Below, piece after piece: positions 59,714-64,000 of a stretch of DNA of 64,000 nucleotides. The notes under the pieces were generated by a model. It was not told the DNA's origin and did no database searches. It saw nothing but the letters and a program-made list of their open reading frames with translations. Numbering within the stretch: the stretch's first letter is position 1; each line of letters begins with the position of its first letter. This DNA is from Ignelater luminosus (taxonomy: Eukaryota > Arthropoda > Insecta > Coleoptera > Elateridae): NCBI GenBank assembly GCA_011009095.1, contig VTPC01091038.1, positions 225,473-289,472 of the forward strand. Reading direction: 5' to 3'. A program made the position numbers and the translations under genes.

Positions 59714-62700
59714 GAGTATCTGCTTGAAAGCTTCCTAGAGTTCCACAAGTCTGCCTCCCCGAGTGCATCTGCTTGATTAGCCATCTCCTGCTCAACAGCT
59801 TTAACAAACTCTTCTCTTACTTCGGGGATCTTAACTTGTAATATCTTGAAGTTGGGAAATTCAAGTATTGTTTCTCATGGCCTTATATTTTGTTAGGATT
59901 GCAACTATTGGAGACGAATCACCACCGATTAGATTTCTTCAACGATAGCTAAGATCATGCTCGAGCAATGGCATATTTACACTAAGTCTAATTATTAGCA
60001 AGACTATTACATATAACATCTACGTCGGGAACGAAATTACTAAAAAGCTCGACGACAGAACAAGGCTTCTTTTTTTCCCACCTGGTAATGTTACACGACA
60101 AACTCGGAAACTATTAGCTACAATTTGAGATTTCTTTTTTTTATCAAATGCAAATTTACTCTGAAAATGATTTGCTACAGACCAGTGATTATTCAAACTT
60201 AAAGAACTGAATCGACATTCTTTCCGTTTTTGTAGCATCAAAGAAGGAACCTACCAAACTCCGATTCCAATGCCAATGCACAGCTGAGTTTTGGCGGCAG
60301 GAAACACTTTGTCGTTTCCTTCATGCCTGCTCTTTAGGTTTATTGGCCCTAATAGTGTCGATGATGGTCAACCTTTAAAAATGCCTTACTCCGAAAAAAA
60401 ATCTAAGAATTAATAGAAAACCGTTTTGGCGAGATGAGTGCAAACTGAGTTACTTGCAACACCAATCGAGTTTTGGATTGTCAGAAATTTTTCGTGGGGT
60501 CCAAGATGCCTTTAAAGATGCCAGTGGAGTAGATCGTTTTAACCACTTGAGATTATAGCCATAGTCCTAAGAATGGTCGTGCTGATTGAGTGGCTTTTGG
60601 CTTATAAGGGTTTGTCAAGCGAACCACATTAATTATGATGTACAAAAGGAAGAATACGAAATTCACAATTGTTACTTATCACTTCCTTATTTAGATTTTC
60701 GCAAGAGGAAGTCCAACATAATTTAGTTTCGCTGTACCATTCGATGAAACAAGCATTTTGCTCATATACTGAAAATGTGCACGAAAATTGGAAATTTCTT
60801 AGTTGGACCTTGTAATGAAGGTATGGATCATGGTTTGAATTTGTTGAAATGTTGGTGATAAAACATTCTAATAACTCAGATAACTAAAACCACAGAAAAA
60901 AACCTCTAATCCAAATATTTGGATTCTGATTTTTTATTCCCACTGTTATTGATATAAAAGCGAAACGTCGCCTAAATTACTATAAAAAATACTTTATTTA
61001 GATATCCCTAACGTTGATGTTTTTTATGTTATCATAACGTAATGGTTTCCTTTCATTTTCCTTTATTTATCATCCATAGAAATCAAAAGCACAAATCATT
61101 TTTGTGACGAGCACCACATCCGTTTTTTATATTCGACCGATTCGTAGGCGCTCGTCCATATCACCCCCATCATGCACATTACTCAAACAAAAAAAGGAAT
61201 TTTTTAAATTTCTCCAGTGCGTAATGTTTGGGATTTTTCTATTTATTTTATACGTAAAAACTACGATAACAAAGCAGAGATTTCCTATAAAGAAGGAAGG
61301 AGAGGCTGGGCAGGTGATAAGATATGAATGCACGGACAGGATGCAAACCTGTCGAGTTAAATATATCACACACACAGATTGGGATGACAGCTGCTTTTAA
61401 TACAGTTTCACCTGCAGATTTGGACGAATCGCTTTATTTTTAAAGGTGTTGCTATCCGGACTTTTGGGGTCGAAAGATGTAAATTCTTATTTTAAAATTT
61501 TACAATTTGATAAGACGAACCTTTTCGTTTTGTGTACTTTCAATTTTATCTTCCAAACCAGGAATGGAATCTTAAATATTTTTCTCCTTTTGTTAAGATC
61601 ACAATTTACCTGTGTGTAACAGATTTGTTTGTCGCATTCTCTCGGTTTGTAAAAAGTTGACCTGGCTTAATCTGGATGTATGTACTACTTAACATTCTTG
61701 CTGTTTACTACTAGAGACTACTGAAATGGTGATGTATGGCTTTTTGTGGGATGGATATTTTATGGTTTTACAAATTTTGTCTTTTCGTTTGAAAATAACA
61801 AATTGTAACATGTAATTTTTTAAGGTAAGTAGTAGTTTGTATAGATCTTAATTAAGTTAAAAATTATAAAGGAACAAAACTAGAAACCATATCGTAATTG
61901 TGCAATAAATTGAAATCTTGAAATAAAAATATCTTGGTTGTTTACTCTGTTTTATTAGTCATTATAAAATAAATAAAATTCGATTATGTAGTTATAGTTT
62001 ATTAAACGTTGTGCATATTGTGTGCACAATGGTTTAATATAAACAGATCACATTACTCACCACTTTATTTCCTCAAATGTATGTACATTTTTTCCGTTTG
62101 TCATTGTCTCATGCCCCTTATATTCTTGTCATATCGAAAGGCCTTGAATAGTGCTCACGTACTGGCACATAGTGCTTAATATACATAGTTCGTTCCCCTC
62201 TTCCTTAGCCGGTTTATGGTCACTGTTGTAGCCGATATTGTTAGTAGTTCCTCTACTATTCTGATTGTACCGAACGGTTTGGGCGGTTGCATGTCACAGT
62301 AGTAATGGTAGCAAAAGTGTCTGTGCAATTTTTGTGATTTTGTGACTCAAGTGAACAATATTTTATTGGAATTAAAAGTGTACCAACTATAATTAATAAT
62401 TTCCCAAGGGCTTTTAATTTCAGAAAACCTTTCTCAGGTAACTAATTAGATTAGAAAACGAAATTTAACTTTTCGCCAACTTTAACCCCTTGAAGAGAAA
62501 GTGAAACCATATTTCGTGGGTGTGCAAATGCATCCCCCACTTCTTATGATTAGAAAGTTAAAGTAGAAGTTATAAAATAATTATTACATCAATCAACTTG
62601 AAAAAGTTTCGAGTAACTTTTTTTAGGGTTTCATTATTATTTAAAAGCGGCCCAATTTTAATTACAGAAAACGTAAAATGCAAATTATCATTTTCTTTCT

Positions 62701-64000
62701 TTCCGAAAGTTTATGGGTTTTTAAATCGATAACAAATAGGATGTGCGCATGCACCTTGCACTTTTAGATCATGCACAACGTTGCAAGTCATTTCAATTCA
62801 TAATATAAAACATTTACATCGACCGACCGGTTCGCTGATTTATCGTTCAAACAGTTGGTACCTATTCAAATTTTTATTTTTTCCGGAAGGTTAATAGCAC
62901 AATATTATTATTATTAAAAGTTTATTATATTTAACATGTATTTAACCGTATAAAATCAATTCATTGCTTTATTCTTATTTTCTGAGATCTTTAAATTGAA
63001 TGCAGATTTAGTGACGTCACATCAAACTAAATAGTAAGGTCGTTTTATGTGAGAAAATATTTTCTGTTTTAAATTAACCATTCATATGGTTTTCATAAAG
63101 TTTGTTCATTTTTTGTTTTTGTTCGCTTTTAAAAACGTGATAATTGCTATTCAGTTTTATCAAAACAAATTATTGACTGACGTGTTTTTTTTAAAAACTT
63201 TTAATGAATCATGTATTGTGTTTCCAATTATTGTTTTCTAAACATTGTGGTGATTAAAAATATAAATTTGAAGTAATGGTTTTGGGCTTCAGTTCAGATT
63301 TTAATTAGACTCGACTAAATTTTAATTTACTTTTATCCTGATCTTTTTGTATGAAAATAACTCGATATTAGAATGGAATTTGTTAATGAGAAATATTTTC
63401 TGTAAAGACAAAAGAGTTGAAAGGGAAAACTGAAAATGCTACTACCTACCTACCAACCTGCTATAAATATTCTCTTCTTAATCACTGCTGTATGCGTAAT
63501 AATAACTAATAATTCTTTCAAAGAAAAAAGCTGCACTAATGAGTAATAGACAGAGAACATTAACCTTGTTTGATTTAAAAAGTATTTAAATCAAAGGTTT
63601 CTTATGTTCTATTACTTTTATTTTATTTAGGCGAAAGGCAAATTATTCATTCATGAAATATATTATCTGGTAGCTACTTTTTCTTTTACATTTTAATGTA
63701 GTTCAACTTGTTTTTTGCCTTCCATTAGATATTATTGGAAAGGTCAGTTTATTTCCTTTTGCATGCACTCTTGTGCTATTTAGATCTTATAATAAGAATA
63801 AGCATCAAAATAAGAACATTTTTCAAGTCGACAAAAAAGTTTTACATGCTGGTATTCGCGATTTATCATTTTGCCAAAATTTAAACTTTTCTTAATTATT
63901 CAGAAATTCTTTTGGGCGCACGTAATCTTGATGGATCGCGATTTTATCCTACATTACATTAGCATAGAATATTTGGGATGGTGGTTTTGAGTTTTTCCAC
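59714..64000. other. No gene recognised
   Basis: AT-rich sequence. A possible regulatory cluster at 61311-61414 is listed separately. A GC-richer spot at 62150-62330 (including GGTTTATGGTCACTG and GAACGGTTTGGGCGGTTGC) could be a promoter but has no firm signal. Confidence 0.4.
61311..61414. promoter_or_regulatory. GATA and E-box cluster
   Basis: CAGGTGATAAGATA at 61311-61324 combines an E-box with two adjacent GATA cores. CAGCTG at 61388 and CACCTG at 61409 add two more E-boxes within 100 bases. Clusters of GATA and E-box motifs are known in insect enhancers. There is no evidence of function beyond the motifs. Confidence 0.25.

Overview
The window is AT-rich animal nuclear DNA, almost certainly from an insect and most likely a beetle. 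The evidence is three recognisable host genes with insect-type organisation, including three introns of only 54-55 bp in one gene, and a dense mix of mariner, hAT, Harbinger-like, Ty3/gypsy, LINE and Penelope-like debris. The beetle assignment is an inference from intron size and repeat style. No bacterial-style operons, CRISPR arrays, tRNA or rRNA genes were found.

Host genes. (1) 1904-2703 (+): the 3' coding exon of a PIH1D1/NOP17-like R2TP co-chaperone subunit. (2) 11571-12889 (-): a complete four-exon sphingosine-1-phosphate phosphatase with all three PAP2 motifs. (3) 53624-55111 (-): a single-exon, 495-residue transmembrane receptor with a CUB domain and four LDL-receptor class A repeats, like LRP3/10/12. 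All three have AATAAA overlapping or directly behind the stop codon. A GC-richer block ending in a good splice donor at 13612/13613 may be a non-coding first exon of an unseen gene.

Mobile DNA by region. 4.2-6.0 kb: a TAA-flanked Harbinger-type element with a second inverted-repeat element nested inside. 7.2-9.2 kb: a decayed Ty3/gypsy gag-protease-RT-RNase H on the minus strand. 15.7-16.5 kb: two tandem copies of a LINE reverse transcriptase fragment. 20.5-21.7 kb: a Penelope-like RT remnant. 23.7-24.6 kb: a fold-back element, followed by a 400-N assembly gap with identical 47-bp edges. 28.1-31.1 kb: two different mariners. 34.2-35.5 kb: the 3' part of a hAT element. 35.6-37.0 kb: a diverged tandem array of about ten units. 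40.3-41.5 kb: a third mariner. 48.9-50.2 kb: a Tc1-mariner-superfamily element with DD37E spacing. 52.17 kb: an isolated tRNA-Lys primer-binding site. 58.0-59.7 kb: a decayed LINE.

The host genes show no functional link to each other. The clearest biological story is transposon death. All three mariners keep paired termini at TA sites, but each has lost its catalytic triad by a different lesion: first Asp to Asn, third Asp to Tyr, or an in-frame 10-residue deletion shortening DD34D to DD24D in an otherwise open reading frame. The most unusual non-coding structures are the 35.6-37.0 kb array and a stretch at 43.7-44.8 kb with repeated TAATTAA cores that could be an enhancer. I found no convincing entirely new system.
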